A DNA stretch of 36,662 nucleotides from an uncultured Rhodospirillaceae bacterium (GCA_903901915.1 CAIUSV010000078.1:1-36662), one strand, 5' to 3'; counted from the first letter of the stretch, positions 8,425-17,084 are shown. Notes: generated by a model from the letters alone, not told the origin. Numbers and translations are program-made.

Positions 8425-9561
8425 ATGAGACATCCCAACAACATCATGCATGCCATGGCGCTCCAGGGCTATGGCCCGGAGGCGATGCTTGGCGCCTACG
8501 AAGGCTGGTCGGTGGCCGATGTCGAGCAATTGTGGATCGATACCGCGTTGTCCCAGGACCGGCCGGTGCGGCCCTATGGCACCTTGGGCATCCGGCCCGC
8601 CCGGTCACGCTATTTCAATTTCACCGAACATGGGTTCCGCGGCGACGGTACCGACCAGCCCTGGCCACCCCGGCGGGATCATCTGGTGGTGTTCTGCTTC
8701 GGTAATTCGACGACACTGGGCTTCAACGTCGCCGACGACCAGACGGTGCCGGCGGCGCTGCAAGCGCGGTTGCGGGCGCGCGGCGTCGAGGCCGATGTCT
8801 ACAATTTCGGCCAGAACACCTATACGTCGCGCCATGCCTTCGTATCGATGCTGGATCTGGCCGACCGTGGCATCTTCCCCGACGTGGCGGTGATCCTGGA
8901 AGGCTTCAACGAAAGCCACTACGCCTTCGGCAACCCCAACCTCGTCCGCCACCTCGACCGGCTCTACCAGACCGAGCGACGGCAAAAAAAGCTACCGCTG
9001 TTCGCCGCCATCGCCGACGGCATCGGCCGCACCTGGCGCGAACACATGGCGGCCATACCCGACAGCTTCTCCTGGGCGCTGCCTCCCGAGTACGAGCGGT
9101 TCTCGTGGTATATGACCGACGAAGCCGTCGCCCACGCCCTGAGCGCCCCCGACGATCACCCCGGCATGCCCCTGGACGACGCCGTGGCCGATCTCGCCTG
9201 GCGCAACTACCGGACATCGGTGGGATTGATCGAGGCGCTGGGGGCCGAAGGCGGCTGCCGGCCGCTGTTCGCCTGGCAGCCGGTCGCGCTTTTCGCCACC
9301 CGGCCGCAACAGCGCCTGTTGGAGCGCCTGTACTACACCCTGCGCCAGGGCAGCCTGTGCGCGCCGGTCTACCGCAGTCTGGCCCGCCGTGGTTTCCCCG
9401 GCATGGCCGCGCGTCCCAATTTCATCGATCTCAGCCGGCTGGTGATGGAGTTCGACGGACTGGCCTATATCGACCACTGCCACTACACGCCCCGGTTCGC
9501 CATCGCCATCGCCGAGCGGCTGGCCGGCGAGGTGATGGCCACGATCTCCGGCCGATCCTGA
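8425..9561 (+). CDS. SGNH/GDSL-fold hydrolase or acyl-transfer enzyme (paralogue A)
   Basis: A 378-residue protein with all SGNH blocks: block I FGNSTTLG with S95, an NFG at 127-129, block III GFNES with N162, and block V DHCHY with D350 and H353. These would form the serine-histidine-aspartate active site. There is no signal peptide or membrane helix, suggesting a cytoplasmic enzyme. It closely resembles the gene at 15915-17084, sharing RP-PYG-LGI-P-RSRYFN and YTSR segments. In polysaccharide loci SGNH proteins add or remove acetyl groups, and that role is inferred here. Block I has GNS, where the other two family members in this window have GGS. Its stop lies 21 bases from the stop of the opposing fucose-synthase-like gene. 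Confidence 0.8.
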   Translation: MRHPNNIMHAMALQGYGPEAMLGAYEGWSVADVEQLWIDTALSQDRPVRPYGTLGIRPARSRYFNFTEHGFRGDGTDQPWPPRRDHLVVFCFGNSTTLGFNVADDQTVPAALQARLRARGVEADVYNFGQNTYTSRHAFVSMLDLADRGIFPDVAVILEGFNESHYAFGNPNLVRHLDRLYQTERRQKKLPLFAAIADGIGRTWREHMAAIPDSFSWALPPEYERFSWYMTDEAVAHALSAPDDHPGMPLDDAVADLAWRNYRTSVGLIEALGAEGGCRPLFAWQPVALFATRPQQRLLERLYYTLRQGSLCAPVYRSLARRGFPGMAARPNFIDLSRLVMEFDGLAYIDHCHYTPRFAIAIAERLAGEVMATISGRS

Positions 9562-9582
9562 CCACCCCCGTACCTGCGGCGG

Positions 9583-10536
9583 TCAGAGCCGCAGCCCGTC
9601 GCCCTGGTTGGCGTAATTGGCGGTAAACCAGGCGATGGTCCGCGCCAATCCCTCCTGGAGCGGTGTGGGACAGCCCAAGCCCAACGCCCGAAGGCGGTCG
9701 ATGCGGAAGCTCTTGTCGAGCTGCCCTTCGGGCTTTTCCGTGTCCCAGCGGATTTCCCCCTGGAACCCGGTCAGTCCGGCGATGATTTCCGCCAGTTCCT
9801 TGATCGACGTCTGCCGACCGGACGATACGTTGACCGGGTCGCACTCCTCGACGCCTTCGATGAAGAAGGGGATCGTCGCGGCAACGTCGCCGGCATAGAC
9901 GAAATCGCGGGTCGGCCGGCCGCTGCCCCACATCACCACTTCGGCGGCGCCACTCAAGCGCGCTTCGAGATAGCGGCGGATCATACCCGAGACCACATGC
10001 CCGGCCAGGGCGTTGAAGTTGTCGTATTCACCGTACATGTTGCCGGGAATAAGGATGGCCGCGTTCATTCCGAACTGCGTCTTGTAGGCTTTCGCCGCCA
10101 CCGCCCCCATCATCTTGGCGGTGGAGTACGCGGCGCTTTCCTTCTGGGGATAGCCGCGCCACAACTGGTCCTCGCCGATCGGACTGACCGCATCGGCGGG
10201 ATACGAGCAACCGCCCATGGGATAGACGATTTTCTTGACGCCGGCCCTGGCGGCGGCATCGAAGACGTTCGCGACGAACATCGTGTTGCGATAATAGAAA
10301 TCGGCGGGAAATTGCATATTGGAAAGGTTGCCGCCGCAGTAGGCGGCGTAATGAACGATCACGTCCGGCCGAATCTCGGCCAGCATGCGATCCACCTGCC
10401 CGCGATCGAGCAGGTCGTAATCGCGCGACGAAACCCCCACCACCCGATCGGCGCCGAAATGCCGCCGCAACACCGGCAGCGTATGCCGCCCCAGGAAACC
10501 GGTGGCGCCGGTAACGAGAATCCGTTCGACGGTCAT
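9583..10536 (-). CDS. GDP-L-fucose synthase-like epimerase/reductase
   Basis: A 317-residue extended SDR resembling GDP-L-fucose synthase (Fcl/WcaG), which epimerises and reduces GDP-4-keto-6-deoxymannose with NADPH. Features are the cofactor loop GATGFLG (10-16), the family segment GGCSYPADAVSPI near 108-120, the YxxxK pair Y137 and K141 in YSTAK, and ILIPGNMYGEYDNF, typical of this family. A longer in-frame extension to 10992 is rejected: the ATG at 10536 has a purine-rich GAGAGTGGGG upstream and begins the first strand. It lies 65 bases after the AEC permease gene on the same strand. No intact GMD gene is present in the window, only the fragment at 6288, so its substrate must come from elsewhere, or its specificity differs. 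Confidence 0.82.
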   Translation of the reverse strand: MTVERILVTGATGFLGRHTLPVLRRHFGADRVVGVSSRDYDLLDRGQVDRMLAEIRPDVIVHYAAYCGGNLSNMQFPADFYYRNTMFVANVFDAAARAGVKKIVYPMGGCSYPADAVSPIGEDQLWRGYPQKESAAYSTAKMMGAVAAKAYKTQFGMNAAILIPGNMYGEYDNFNALAGHVVSGMIRRYLEARLSGAAEVVMWGSGRPTRDFVYAGDVAATIPFFIEGVEECDPVNVSSGRQTSIKELAEIIAGLTGFQGEIRWDTEKPEGQLDKSFRIDRLRALGLGCPTPLQEGLARTIAWFTANYANQGDGLRL

Positions 10537-10601
10537 GATTTTTCCCCACTCTCTAAAGGGAGCTTGGTAGTTATTGCCGCCACCGATGTCAATCGCGGGC
10601 A

Positions 10602-11531
10602 TCAGCCGTAGGCGGCAAGGATGGCCGCCAGCAGCGGAATCGACAGCACGGTCGAGGCAAGGATGACCTGAGATGTGCGCTCGACATAGACCGTATAGGT
10701 CTGAGCCACCACGAAGGTCAGGGACCCGGTCGGCAGCGCCGCCAGCAACAGGGCGGCGCCCATCCAGAAGCGGTCCAGCGGAAACCACAACGTGATCAGC
10801 AGCCAGGCCAGGGCCGGCTGTACCACCAGCTTCATGGCGATGATCCAGCCCACTTCGCGCCATTCGCATTCGAGCGGCCGGCCAGCCAGGAACAGACCGA
10901 TGGCGAACAGGGCGCAGGGACCGGCCGATCCCCCCAAGATGGTGAAGAAGTTGCCCAAGGCCGTCGGCAGCGGCAGTCCAAGCCACGTCCACGCCAGCCC
11001 GGCGACGGCACTGGCGATCAACGGGTTGCGCGACAGCGCCCGCGCGACGTCCTTGACGGTGGTGCGGAAATTACCGTTGCTGCCGATGACTTCCTGCGCG
11101 GTGATGGCGACGGCGATCATCACCGCGCTGACCACCACGGTGCCGATGATGGCCGGCAGCGCCTTCGACGCCCCCCAGGTGGCGGTGAAGATCGGAATCC
11201 CCATATATCCGGTGTTGGGGAAACTGGCGGTCAACGCCTGCTGCGCATAATGCCCGCTGCCGGCCTTGTCGCCCGCCCGCCCGATCATGAAGGCGATGGC
11301 ATAGACCAGCACGGTGCTGCCGACGAACACGCCCAGGAACGACAGATTGAGCACCTCGGTCAACGGAGTGCGGGCGAGACCGATGAACAGGACCGCCGGC
11401 AGGGCGAACCAATAGACGTATTGGTTGATCGCCTGCGAGGCGGCCTCGCCCAGCAATCCGGCCTTTCCCGCCGCGAATCCGGCCAGGATGATGGCGCACA
11501 CCGGCAGCGCGACATCCAGAACTACCTGCAT
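10602..11531 (-). CDS. AEC-family permease
   Basis: A 309-residue inner-membrane protein with about ten hydrophobic helices, in the auxin efflux carrier (AEC) family. Members move small organic anions or amino acids. Recognisable parts are the opening LPVCAIILAGFAAGKAGLL, the mid-protein ASFPNTGYMGIPIF loop with its helix-breaking N-GYMG, and the C-terminal LPTGSLTFVVAQTY. ATG 11531 is chosen over an ATG at 11633 because the extra 34 residues are hydrophilic and unlike the family, and GGGAAAG precedes 11531. It has no evident link with glycan synthesis. The substrate is unknown. Confidence 0.87.
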   Translation of the reverse strand: MQVVLDVALPVCAIILAGFAAGKAGLLGEAASQAINQYVYWFALPAVLFIGLARTPLTEVLNLSFLGVFVGSTVLVYAIAFMIGRAGDKAGSGHYAQQALTASFPNTGYMGIPIFTATWGASKALPAIIGTVVVSAVMIAVAITAQEVIGSNGNFRTTVKDVARALSRNPLIASAVAGLAWTWLGLPLPTALGNFFTILGGSAGPCALFAIGLFLAGRPLECEWREVGWIIAMKLVVQPALAWLLITLWFPLDRFWMGAALLLAALPTGSLTFVVAQTYTVYVERTSQVILASTVLSIPLLAAILAAYG

Positions 11532-11827
11532 CCACAAAACTTTCCCAAAATCCTCGGGGATAGAACCAAGCGACCGCACTCCGGGCAGATGCTTGAAATT
11601 CTCCAGAGATTCAAACAGTTGACCGCCCAGCATACCGAGCTTCCGGGGCCGCCGCGAGGCCCGTCGACTCCGCGCCGCCTCGCCATATTATTCTTTATTC
11701 TTGCTTTTGGCCGACAACGCATCAACATTCTACCAATCAATCCTGCCATGAGAACGATCAGATTCGCTCGGCACTTGATCCGCGGCTCGATGGCGGGCCG
11801 CGTTATGTAGACGATTGGAGACATCAA
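11532..11827. other. Divergent intergenic region and probable cold-shock leader
   Basis: This 296-base gap separates the AEC permease from the cold-shock gene. It contains an AT-rich patch at 11688-11745, unlike its surroundings, and no recognisable protein. Cold-shock mRNAs often have long structured leaders, and this stretch could include one, but no clear promoter hexamers at normal spacing were found. Confidence 0.35.
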
Positions 11828-12037
11828 ATGCCGAACGGCACTGTCAAATGGTTCAATGGTACCAAGGGTTATGGCTTCATCGCTCCCGATAACGGCGGCG
11901 CTGACGTGTTCGTCCACATCTCGGCCGTCGAGCGTGCCGGGCTGAGCGGTCTGAACGACGGCCAGAAGGTTTCCTACGAGGAAGAGCGCGACCCCAAGAA
12001 GGGCAAGACCTCCGCGGTCAACCTCAAGGCGCTGTAA
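11828..12037 (+). CDS. Cold-shock domain protein (CspA family)
   Basis: A 69-residue single-domain OB-fold protein that binds single-stranded RNA and DNA and acts as an RNA chaperone. It shows the GTVKWFN opening, RNP1-type KGYGFI (18-23) and RNP2-type VFVHIS (32-37), and the family's usual length. GGAGA lies 7 bases before the ATG. It is transcribed alone, with a strong hairpin directly after it. It is housekeeping-type DNA amid glycan genes; family membership is clear, but the exact paralogue (CspA, CspC, CspE type) cannot be told. Confidence 0.96.
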   Translation: MPNGTVKWFNGTKGYGFIAPDNGGADVFVHISAVERAGLSGLNDGQKVSYEEERDPKKGKTSAVNLKAL

Positions 12038-12050
12038 TTTCGCCGACCGG

Positions 12051-12075
12051 GCCGGTGGCGCACGTCGCCACCGGC
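12051..12075 (+). terminator. Hairpin after the cold-shock gene, probable terminator
   Basis: A perfect 10-bp stem, GCCGGTGGCG (12051-12060) paired with CGCCACCGGC (12066-12075), encloses the loop CACGT and starts 13 bases past the stop codon. No T-run follows, so it may act as an RNA-stabilising 3' end or a weak or Rho-assisted terminator rather than a classic intrinsic one. Confidence 0.55.
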
Positions 12076-12160
12076 TCACCGCCGACAGGGCGGACGAAAC
12101 GCCGGACCCCTTGGGGTCAGGCATGGGTCATGATGGCGGGGCCTTTTCCGGGGCCGAGGG

Positions 12161-13510
12161 ATGACACAGGGCACCGGGACAAATCGCTTTGAACTGTTCT
12201 TTGCCAGGATCGGCAGACGGGGCGCGTGGGCGTTAGCCGTCGCGGTCATGGTCGTCTTCGCCCTGGTGGCGGAAGTCGGGGCGGAAATCGCCGTACTGGC
12301 CTATTGGCGGGCCAAGGGCACCGCGACGGACAAACTGGTCGATATGGGGCGCCAGACCCTTATCCTCGGCCGGCTTGGGGTCTTCGGCTATCCGGATCTC
12401 CTTCGCCCCACTCTTCACTATGTGGGCAATGCCCGCCTGAGCGGGGATTCCCGGGACTGGTCGCCGGCCGACCCGATCCTGGGCTGGCGCTTTTCCAACG
12501 ACGCCCTCGCCACCGACGACGTCGAGCAGACCGGCCGTCTCGTTCAGTACGTGACGACGCCGCAGGGCTTCAAGAGCCTGGACGGCTCCTCCCCCGTCTA
12601 TGCCCGGCCGAAGCCGGCCGGTGTCTTGCGGATCATCGTCCTCGGCGGATCGACCGTGGCCGGGGACTATTCCGACGCGCCGACCGACACCCTTCCCTCC
12701 CATCTGGCCGGCCTGCTGAAGACCGCCGCGGGGGGCAAGTCGATTGAATTGATCAACGCCGGTATCAGCGGCTTCAGTTCGGCGCAGGAGCTGCTGTATC
12801 TGCTCACCGAGCTGGTCTCTTATCAGCCCGATCTGGTCATCGCCTATGACGGCTGGAACGATCTGGCCGTCACCAATCGTCTGCTGCAACAGACCGGGGA
12901 TGAGATCAGCGTCTTTCGCAGTGACATCATCAACCAGTATACCGAGCGGCTGAACCAAAGCTTCACCGTTTCGGGATCCGCCGCGCTGCTGCTGCGAGCG
13001 GCGCTGGCCGAAGTCCACAATCAGGCGAAGCGGGGCGGTCTTGCCATGGCGTTGGATCTGCTCCGCCAGAAGATCGGCCTGACTTTCCGCCAACCGAGCG
13101 ACAATTCGGCCATGGCGGCCGACCCGCGGACGATCCGGCATTACGGTAACATCCACCGCGCCATGGTCGCCCTGGCCGGCATCAACGGTTTTTCCATCGC
13201 CTTGTTCCTGCAACCGGTGATGGGGATCGACGACAAGCCGTACAGTGCCGCCGAACAGGTTATCTTTCGCACCCTGGGTCCGGAAGCGGCGGCACTGCGC
13301 AAGACATTGTTCGACGGATTCGCTGGCGCCCTGCGGCACATCGAGGCGGAGCAGGGGAACCGGCCCGGCCTGTGCGTCGGCGATTTGCGCGACAGCTTCG
13401 TCGGGGTCACGGAGCCGATGTACCTGGATAGCGGCCACCTGCTCGCCGCCGGCAACGCCCTGATGGCCAAACGCATCGCCGACCGCTTGCGCGCCTGCCG
13501 ACTGCTTTAG
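12161..13510 (+). CDS. Membrane-anchored SGNH hydrolase (paralogue C)
   Basis: A 449-residue protein with one N-terminal membrane helix (about 21-49) preceded by basic residues, so the catalytic domain probably faces the periplasm. SGNH blocks are LGGSTVAGD with S164, an NAG at 199-201, DGWNDL with N233, and DSGH with D423 and H426. It is more distant from the two other SGNH proteins of this window, which lack a membrane anchor. A periplasmic SGNH enzyme in this setting would fit removal or addition of acyl groups on exported glycan (inference). The GGGGCCGAGGG before the ATG is a workable ribosome site. It converges on the asparagine-synthase-like gene across an IS630 scar. Confidence 0.78.
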   Translation: MTQGTGTNRFELFFARIGRRGAWALAVAVMVVFALVAEVGAEIAVLAYWRAKGTATDKLVDMGRQTLILGRLGVFGYPDLLRPTLHYVGNARLSGDSRDWSPADPILGWRFSNDALATDDVEQTGRLVQYVTTPQGFKSLDGSSPVYARPKPAGVLRIIVLGGSTVAGDYSDAPTDTLPSHLAGLLKTAAGGKSIELINAGISGFSSAQELLYLLTELVSYQPDLVIAYDGWNDLAVTNRLLQQTGDEISVFRSDIINQYTERLNQSFTVSGSAALLLRAALAEVHNQAKRGGLAMALDLLRQKIGLTFRQPSDNSAMAADPRTIRHYGNIHRAMVALAGINGFSIALFLQPVMGIDDKPYSAAEQVIFRTLGPEAAALRKTLFDGFAGALRHIEAEQGNRPGLCVGDLRDSFVGVTEPMYLDSGHLLAAGNALMAKRIADRLRACRLL

Positions 13511-13691
13511 CGCATCGAGCCTTTAATTTAAGGCCTATCCGGCATGCTTGGGGTAATTCCGGCATTCGTCGGGCGTGTAGAGATCGCGGATACTGCCGAA
13601 CCCGAAGGTCTGACGGGGAGCTCTTGCCCATGATCCGCCTCCGAGAAGGGCAAATCGCCAAACAGCTCTCAAGGGCGTCCACGCTTTAGCG
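13504..13691. repeat. 9-bp direct repeat bracketing a transposon scar
   Basis: GCTTTAGCG occurs at 13504-13512 and again in the same orientation at 13683-13691. The left copy spans the stop of the SGNH gene and the right copy spans the stop of the opposing asparagine-synthase-like gene. The 170 bases between them hold the tail of an IS630-type transposase. The arrangement resembles a target duplication or the product of recombination between short repeats. IS630 elements themselves duplicate only TA, so the repeat may have another origin. Confidence 0.45.
13535..13645 (-). pseudogene. IS630-type transposase C-terminal remnant
   Basis: The minus strand encodes GFGSIRDLYTPDECRNY followed by PKHAG and a stop at 13535. 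IS630-family transposases characteristically end in a segment of the form TPxECxNYFxxAGY, so this looks like the last 20-35 residues of one, with phenylalanine replaced by proline and the final tyrosine lost. Nothing upstream on this strand resembles the DDE catalytic part, because the asparagine-synthase-like gene begins its 3' end at 13686. It is a deletion scar without function. The call depends on a short motif. Confidence 0.55.
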
Positions 13692-15581
13692 GCGATATCC
13701 CAGGCTCTCCATCCACAGACCCAGATAGATGATCCCAAATAGCCGCAAGCCATTGTCACGCCGCATGGCCAGATGGTCGTCCCACAGGGCGGCCACGGCC
13801 TTGCCGTCAACCCATTCACCCAAAGCGGAAGACGCGGTCACGTCGCGCCCCAACTCCTGCAGTGGCCCCCGCAGCCAGAGGCTGATGGGGGAGTTGAAGC
13901 CCTGCTTGCGGCGCCGCAGGACAGCCGGCGGAACCCGCCCGATCTGCGACTGCTTCAAGATCCATTTCTTGCTCAATCCCCGCACCTTCAAGCCTACGGG
14001 CAGAGCGGCGGCGAACTCCACCAGCCGATGATCCAGGAACGGGGCCCGGCTTTCCAGCGCGTGAGCCATGGTCGCCCGATCCACCTTCATCAAGATGTCA
14101 TCCACCATCCAGGTCTTGATATCGACATACATGGCCTGATCCAGAAAGGCGCAGCCATCCACCGCCGCGAAATGCTCCTGGGCCCGAATAAATGGGTCAC
14201 CCGCCACCACGGCATCACGTCGGTCGGGATGCAATAGAGTGAATAAATCCCGATCGTCGTTGATCTGCCGCCAGGATTGATGGGCACGGGCAGGCGACAG
14301 GGAATGGCCATTGAAAAAACGGCGCAGCTTGTAATCCAGGCTGAGCTTTCTGAAACTGACCGGTAACAGGCGGTTCACCGCCGTCTCCGCCCCCCCCGCC
14401 AGCCAACGGGGCACGAATCGCGTGGCCGCGTGGATCTTGTCGGCCACATAGGTTTCGTATCCACCAAACAGTTCGTCGGCACCGTCTCCGGAAAGGCACA
14501 CCGTCACCCGCTCGCGCGCCAGTTGCGCCAGAAAATAGCAGGGGATCAGCGACTGGTCGGCGACCGGTTCGTCGGCCGCCGCGACGATGGCGGGCAGGTC
14601 GGTGGCCAGGCGCGGGGTAACGACCCTGTCTATGTGGTCCACGCCAAGAAACCGAGCCGTTTCGCGAGCCTGCGGCACTTCGTCGAAGCTGTCTTCGCCG
14701 AAACCCATGCTGAAGGTGTGCACCCGATCCGGTCCCAGCATCCTCCGCATGGAGGCGACGATGGCGGCGGAATCAACCCCACCGCTGAGGAAAGCCCCCA
14801 ATGGCACATCGCTGACCAAGCGCAGGCGGACGGCATCGTCCAGCAGGAAAGCCAACTCGTCGGCCGCGACCCTCTCCGAGCGGAACGACCGCTTCTCCCT
14901 GTAAAAGCGGGCCAAGTCCCAATAGAGGCTTTGACGAAGCCCCTCTCCCCGAGCGGCCACCATCAGGGTGGCCGGCGCCAGCTTTTGGATGCCTTGCAAC
15001 AAAGTGTCCGGCCCCAGGGTATAATTGAGCCGCAGATAGTGCCCAAGTCCCTGGGGACAAAGGGACGCCCGGACGTCGGGGTGGACCAACAGCGCCTTCA
15101 TATCCGAAGCGAAAGCGATGCCGTCGGCCAGTTCACACCAGAACAACGGCTTCTCGCCCAGGCGGTCGCGTCCCAGAACCAGACGACGGCGACGTTCATC
15201 CCATATGGCGAAGGCAAACATACCATTGAGGTGATTTACAAAATCGTCGCCCCAGACCTTGTAGGCCTCCAGCAGAACCTCGGTATCGCCGCGCGTCCGA
15301 AATACGGCTCCATGGTCGGCCAGTTCGGCCCGCAACTCCTGAAAATTATAGATTTCCCCGTTGAAAACGATCCACGCCAAGCCGTCACCATCGCCCATGG
15401 GCTGGTTCGCGGCGTCGCTGACATCGATCACCGACAATCGCCGATGTCCCAACACCACCGGGCCACGCGCGGTCACCCCCACCGCGTCGGGTCCACGGCT
15501 GCGCAGGCGATCGGTCATCGCGCGCACCACGGAGGTGTCGTCGGGAGTGTTCCACCTTAAGCTGCCGGCGATTCCGCACAT
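13686..15581 (-). CDS. asnB: Asparagine-synthase-type glutamine amidotransferase
   Basis: A 631-residue two-domain enzyme. The class II glutaminase domain starts MCGIAG with catalytic C2 and continues through RSRGPD and FNGEIYN (73-79). The synthase domain has the ATP-binding SGGVDS (266-271) and the LSGDGADELFGGYE segment. It would use glutamine ammonia and ATP to amidate a carboxyl group. The ATG at 15581 is chosen because Cys must follow the initiator; an in-frame extension to 15614 would bury it. AsnB-like proteins in polysaccharide loci, such as WbpS of Pseudomonas aeruginosa, are linked to amidation of sugar uronic acids. That role is plausible here, but ordinary asparagine synthesis cannot be excluded. 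Confidence 0.88.
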   Translation of the reverse strand: MCGIAGSLRWNTPDDTSVVRAMTDRLRSRGPDAVGVTARGPVVLGHRRLSVIDVSDAANQPMGDGDGLAWIVFNGEIYNFQELRAELADHGAVFRTRGDTEVLLEAYKVWGDDFVNHLNGMFAFAIWDERRRRLVLGRDRLGEKPLFWCELADGIAFASDMKALLVHPDVRASLCPQGLGHYLRLNYTLGPDTLLQGIQKLAPATLMVAARGEGLRQSLYWDLARFYREKRSFRSERVAADELAFLLDDAVRLRLVSDVPLGAFLSGGVDSAAIVASMRRMLGPDRVHTFSMGFGEDSFDEVPQARETARFLGVDHIDRVVTPRLATDLPAIVAAADEPVADQSLIPCYFLAQLARERVTVCLSGDGADELFGGYETYVADKIHAATRFVPRWLAGGAETAVNRLLPVSFRKLSLDYKLRRFFNGHSLSPARAHQSWRQINDDRDLFTLLHPDRRDAVVAGDPFIRAQEHFAAVDGCAFLDQAMYVDIKTWMVDDILMKVDRATMAHALESRAPFLDHRLVEFAAALPVGLKVRGLSKKWILKQSQIGRVPPAVLRRRKQGFNSPISLWLRGPLQELGRDVTASSALGEWVDGKAVAALWDDHLAMRRDNGLRLFGIIYLGLWMESLGYRR

Positions 15582-15674
15582 CAGCGCAATGCAGTCGTAC
15601 GGATCAACGGACACCCCAGGATCAGCAGGTCGAGCAGGCGGCAGTCTATCGTCGGTGTTTGCCGGCCAAAAGGC

Positions 15675-15899
15675 CTAATTGTCGTCCGGCGCGGTGTTTG
15701 CGACGAGCGCAGACCATCGCTCGAAGATCAGGCCCAAAGGGGGACCACGCCGGCCCCCGCCGACCTCGAAACAGAGCTCGATGCGCCCGCCGTGGCGACG
15801 AATGATGGCACCGGGATGGCACGTCGCCTTCACCGCCGGAACATTCACTTGCCACCAAAGTGGGCGAGCGGGTACTAAGGGGGCGAAGACAGGCCGGTG
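15675..15899 (-). pseudogene. Possible C-terminal gene fragment
   Basis: Between the divergent asnB-like and SGNH genes one minus-strand frame stays open for about 70 codons and ends in TAG at 15675-15677. It lacks an ATG; a stop lies just upstream. Codons are GC-rich at the third position and the peptide (CHPGAIIRRHGGRIELCFEV, then LGLIFERWSALVAN) looks protein-like, but I do not recognise the family. It could be the tail of a lost gene. In-phase openness of the opposite strand in GC-rich DNA is an alternative explanation. Confidence 0.25.
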
Positions 15900-15914
15900 A
15901 ACTCAAACTAAGAC

Positions 15915-17084
15915 ATGCGCCAAAAACCCCGCTTGAACAACTTGGTAGAGGCACTGGGACTGGTCGGCAAGGGGATCGGCGATCTACTTCCCGCCTATCC
16001 CGGCCAAGACACCGCCTATGTCGGGCAACTGCTCGACGACTGCGCCTTGGCGCTGTCACGGCCGGTGATGCCCTACGGCCTTTTGGGCATTCATCCCTGT
16101 CGCAGCCGGTACTTCAACGTTCACGAGGCGGGTTTTCGACTGGCCGGCGACGACCAGAGCTGGCCGCCGGGTCCACGGGTCCGGACGGTCTTCACCTTCG
16201 GCGGATCGACCATGGTCGGCTTCAACGTCGAAGACAGCCACGCCATTCCGGCGGCATTGCGGCGACGCCTGAAGGTGCTTCGTCCCGATTGCGAGGTCTA
16301 CAATTTCGCCAGCGGCAGCTACACCAGCCGCAACGAGATGGTCCGCTTTCTCGATCTGATCGACCGCGGCATCCGCCCCGATGTCGCGGTGTTCCTCGAC
16401 GGCTACAATGATTCTTTCTACGCCTACGGCAACGATCGCCTGCGTCAGCTGCTCGACGAGCTGTATCAGGCCGAGCGCCGCCGTCGCCAGATGGGCTGGC
16501 TTGGCTCGATTGTCGATTTCGTCCGCGACTCCCATGCCGCCCGGTCGAAGGTGCCGCCATCGGGGGACAATTACCGTCCCGGCGGCATCGATGTCTTCAA
16601 CCGCCTGACCTCGCTGGACGCGATCGGACGGGCGTTGGCATTGTCCGATGCCGCCCCCAGTCCCCAGGCCTTCGGCGCCGACGGTGAAGTGGTCGCCCGG
16701 CTGGTCTGGGGCCGCTATCTGGAAAGTGCCGTCGCCATCGACGCGCTGGCGCGGCATGGCGGCACCAGGGCGGTGTTCTGCTGGCAGCCGCAGCCCTATT
16801 TCGCCACCCGCGCGGCCCAGCGGATCATCGAACCGATGTACGAGCTGTATCCGGCCGGCACCCTGGCGGCACCGGTCTATCACTGGCTGCGCGCCCACGA
16901 CTTTCCCGGCCGGCCGGCCGGCATGGCCTTCCATGATCTGTCCGACGCCGCCGATGGACTGGACGCGATCGGTTACGTCGATGTCTGCCATTACACGGCG
17001 GCGTTATCGGATCGGATCGCCGAACTCATGGTCGGGCCGGTCCTGGCGGCCCTGGCCGATACGCCGAACGAGGCCCCGTCATGA
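15915..17084 (+). CDS. SGNH/GDSL-fold hydrolase or acyl-transfer enzyme (paralogue B)
   Basis: A 389-residue protein without a membrane segment, close to the gene at 8425-9561. SGNH blocks are FGGSTMVG with S98, NFA at 130-132, DGYNDS with N165, and DVCHY with D356 and H359. Shared features with paralogue A include RP-PYG-LGI-P-RSRYFN, IPAAL/VPAAL and the C-terminal HYT. It opens a tightly packed operon: its stop overlaps the next start (ATGA at 17081). In that setting a role in O-acetylation or deacylation of a glycan or its precursor, perhaps with the acyltransferase at 19271, is likely (inference). Confidence 0.82.
   Translation: MRQKPRLNNLVEALGLVGKGIGDLLPAYPGQDTAYVGQLLDDCALALSRPVMPYGLLGIHPCRSRYFNVHEAGFRLAGDDQSWPPGPRVRTVFTFGGSTMVGFNVEDSHAIPAALRRRLKVLRPDCEVYNFASGSYTSRNEMVRFLDLIDRGIRPDVAVFLDGYNDSFYAYGNDRLRQLLDELYQAERRRRQMGWLGSIVDFVRDSHAARSKVPPSGDNYRPGGIDVFNRLTSLDAIGRALALSDAAPSPQAFGADGEVVARLVWGRYLESAVAIDALARHGGTRAVFCWQPQPYFATRAAQRIIEPMYELYPAGTLAAPVYHWLRAHDFPGRPAGMAFHDLSDAADGLDAIGYVDVCHYTAALSDRIAELMVGPVLAALADTPNEAPS

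Noticed and set aside
11777-11812. TTGATC and TTATGT as a cold-shock promoter
   Set aside because: The hexamers are about 22 bases apart, outside normal sigma-70 spacing.
13519-13534. AT-rich near-palindrome GCCTTTAATTTAAGGC as an operator
   Set aside because: It lies between two convergent gene ends, where an operator is not expected. Only the outer five base pairs match.
14430-15560. 376-codon plus-strand open frame
   Set aside because: Antisense to the asparagine-synthase-type gene. The composition is shadow-like.
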